Position numbers and translations under genes: made by a program
In this document: piece after piece, positions 6,578 through 6,840 of the stretch
Layout of the letters: the number at the start of each line of letters is the position of its first letter
Position numbering within the stretch: position 1 is the stretch's first letter
Origin: Verrucomicrobiota bacterium
GTDB lineage: Bacteria; Verrucomicrobiota; Kiritimatiellia; Kiritimatiellales; Tichowtungiaceae
Assembly (NCBI GenBank): GCA_030619095.1
Contig: JAUXCB010000081.1
Coordinates: 1 to 6,840 of the forward strand
Direction of reading: 5' to 3'
Length of the DNA: 6,840 bases
The notes under the pieces: generated by a model
Seen by the model: the letters and a program-made list of their open reading frames with translations, nothing else
Database searches by the model: none
What the model was told of the DNA's origin: nothing

Positions 6578-6622
6578 ATGTACGGGCAACTGAACATGGC
6601 GGGCAGACTGAATTCCTCATCT

Positions 6623-6673
6623 GGCAGGGGGGGCTCATGAACAAGGAGAGACGGGATGCGAAACCGCCCTGCC
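6623..6673 (-). repeat. Inverted repeat in the operon leader
   Basis: GGCAGGG at 6623-6629 and CCCTGCC at 6667-6673 form a perfect 7-base stem around a 37-base loop. The GGGCAG element on the minus strand at 6669-6674 could instead pair with CTGCCC (minus strand, 6601-6606), so two mutually exclusive folds are possible. A small separate stem, CCGGC/GCCGG with a 3-base loop, lies at 6673-6685. Function is unknown. Confidence 0.35.
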
Positions 6674-6746
6674 CGGCACCGCCGGTTCAACTGAAACTAT
6701 CACTTTATCATCTATTTTTTCGATTCCCTGACGATTGCCGGAAACA

Positions 6747-6839
6747 TCACTCCACCGTGACCCTGTAGAAAATCAACGGTTCCGCATTGCGAACGGGATC
6801 ATCATCAACATAAACGATCTCGTTAGCAATGGTTGCAAC
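6747..6839 (-). CDS. C-terminal tail of an upstream, probably secreted protein (runs off the window)
   Basis: The minus-strand frame entering at 6839 is open for 30 codons and ends at TGA 6749-6747. The peptide includes IVYVDDDPVRNAEP and finishes LIFYRVTVE. A tail of the form FYRV-x-VE at the extreme C-terminus is typical of large secreted beta-rich proteins in Verrucomicrobiota-type bacteria, often ending in a fibronectin- or LamG-like sandwich. That parallel is from memory and only suggestive. The other two minus-strand frames here are broken early: the first has a TAA within six codons. It lies 184 bases upstream of the large TPR gene on the same strand, so it may or may not belong to the same transcript. 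The product's identity cannot be told from 30 residues. Confidence 0.6.
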   Translation of the reverse strand, partial: VATIANEIVYVDDDPVRNAEPLIFYRVTVE

Positions 6840-6840
6840 C

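Larger units (their letters stand above)
6563..6746 (-). other. Leader / intergenic region upstream of the motor operon
   Basis: These 184 bases separate the end of the upstream gene from the start of the large TPR gene and would hold the operon's promoter if it has its own. I see no convincing -35/-10 pair. TACATA at 6578-6583 (minus strand) is a -10-like hexamer only a few bases from the ribosome site and has no good -35. There is no stem followed by a T-run on the minus strand, so the upstream gene may read through. The middle, about 6598-6685, is clearly richer in G and C than the flanks and holds several short inverted repeats and a run of seven G. Confidence 0.4.

Noticed and set aside
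6563..6589. TTG-led nine-residue extension of the large TPR protein
   Set aside because: The ribosome site AAGGGG would fall within it, and it would place nine residues in front of a signal peptide that already starts well at ATG 6562.
6673..6685. Possible terminator hairpin CCGGC-ACC-GCCGG
   Set aside because: The stem is only five bases and no T-run follows it on either strand at the right distance.
6637..6768. A 43-codon plus-strand frame starting MNKERRDAKPPCPAPP
   Set aside because: It lies mostly in the intergenic leader and overlaps the end of the upstream minus-strand gene. The G-run before it is not a good ribosome site, and the peptide has no recognisable features.
1..6840. CRISPR array, tRNA, rRNA, transposon or phage genes
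   Set aside because: No regularly spaced repeats, no tRNA-like cloverleaf, no rRNA-like stretch and no transposase or integrase motif were seen on either strand.

Overview
The window is a compact, single-strand operon that fits a member of the PVC superphylum (Verrucomicrobiota, Kiritimatiellota, Lentisphaerota or Planctomycetota), with Kiritimatiellota my best guess. This is an inference. It rests on an ExbB with a signal peptide, paired ExbDs and secreted TPR proteins in one operon, a PA14-like domain on a TonB-like anchor, a small secreted protein starting with an SHD1-like motif, and a secreted-protein tail ending in FYRVTVE. No rRNA or other marker gene is present to confirm it. Base composition is moderate, and every supported gene is on the minus strand.

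Layout in transcription order, from high to low coordinates: (1) 6747-6839, the last 30 codons of a gene that starts outside the window. (2) 6563-6746, a leader or intergenic stretch with GC-rich inverted repeats and no clear terminator or promoter. (3) 3410-6562, a 1050-residue exported TPR protein. (4) 2958-3410, a 150-residue exported TPR-like protein, coupled to the previous gene by TAATG. (5) 2170-2940, a MotA/TolQ/ExbB proton-channel protein. (6) 1733-2134, a first ExbD/TolR. (7) 1266-1706, a second, divergent ExbD/TolR with a GTG start. (8) 166-1266, a TonB-like membrane anchor carrying a PA14-like periplasmic domain, again coupled by TAATG. (9) 1-125, the first 41 codons of a small exported protein with an SHD1-like motif.

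Together these look like a Ton/Tol-type envelope motor. ExbB and two ExbD paralogues would form the proton-driven stator in the inner membrane. The SxxxH-containing helix of the TonB-like protein would dock on it. Energy would pass through a proline-rich and basic linker to a PA14-like domain instead of the classical TonB C-terminal domain. The two TPR proteins carry signal peptides and would act in the periplasm as scaffolds or envelope partners, much as CpoB accompanies Tol-Pal. No outer-membrane receptor, TolB, Pal or canonical TonB is visible, so the motor's target is unknown. The most interesting item is the TonB/PA14 fusion and its fixed position at the end of the motor cassette.
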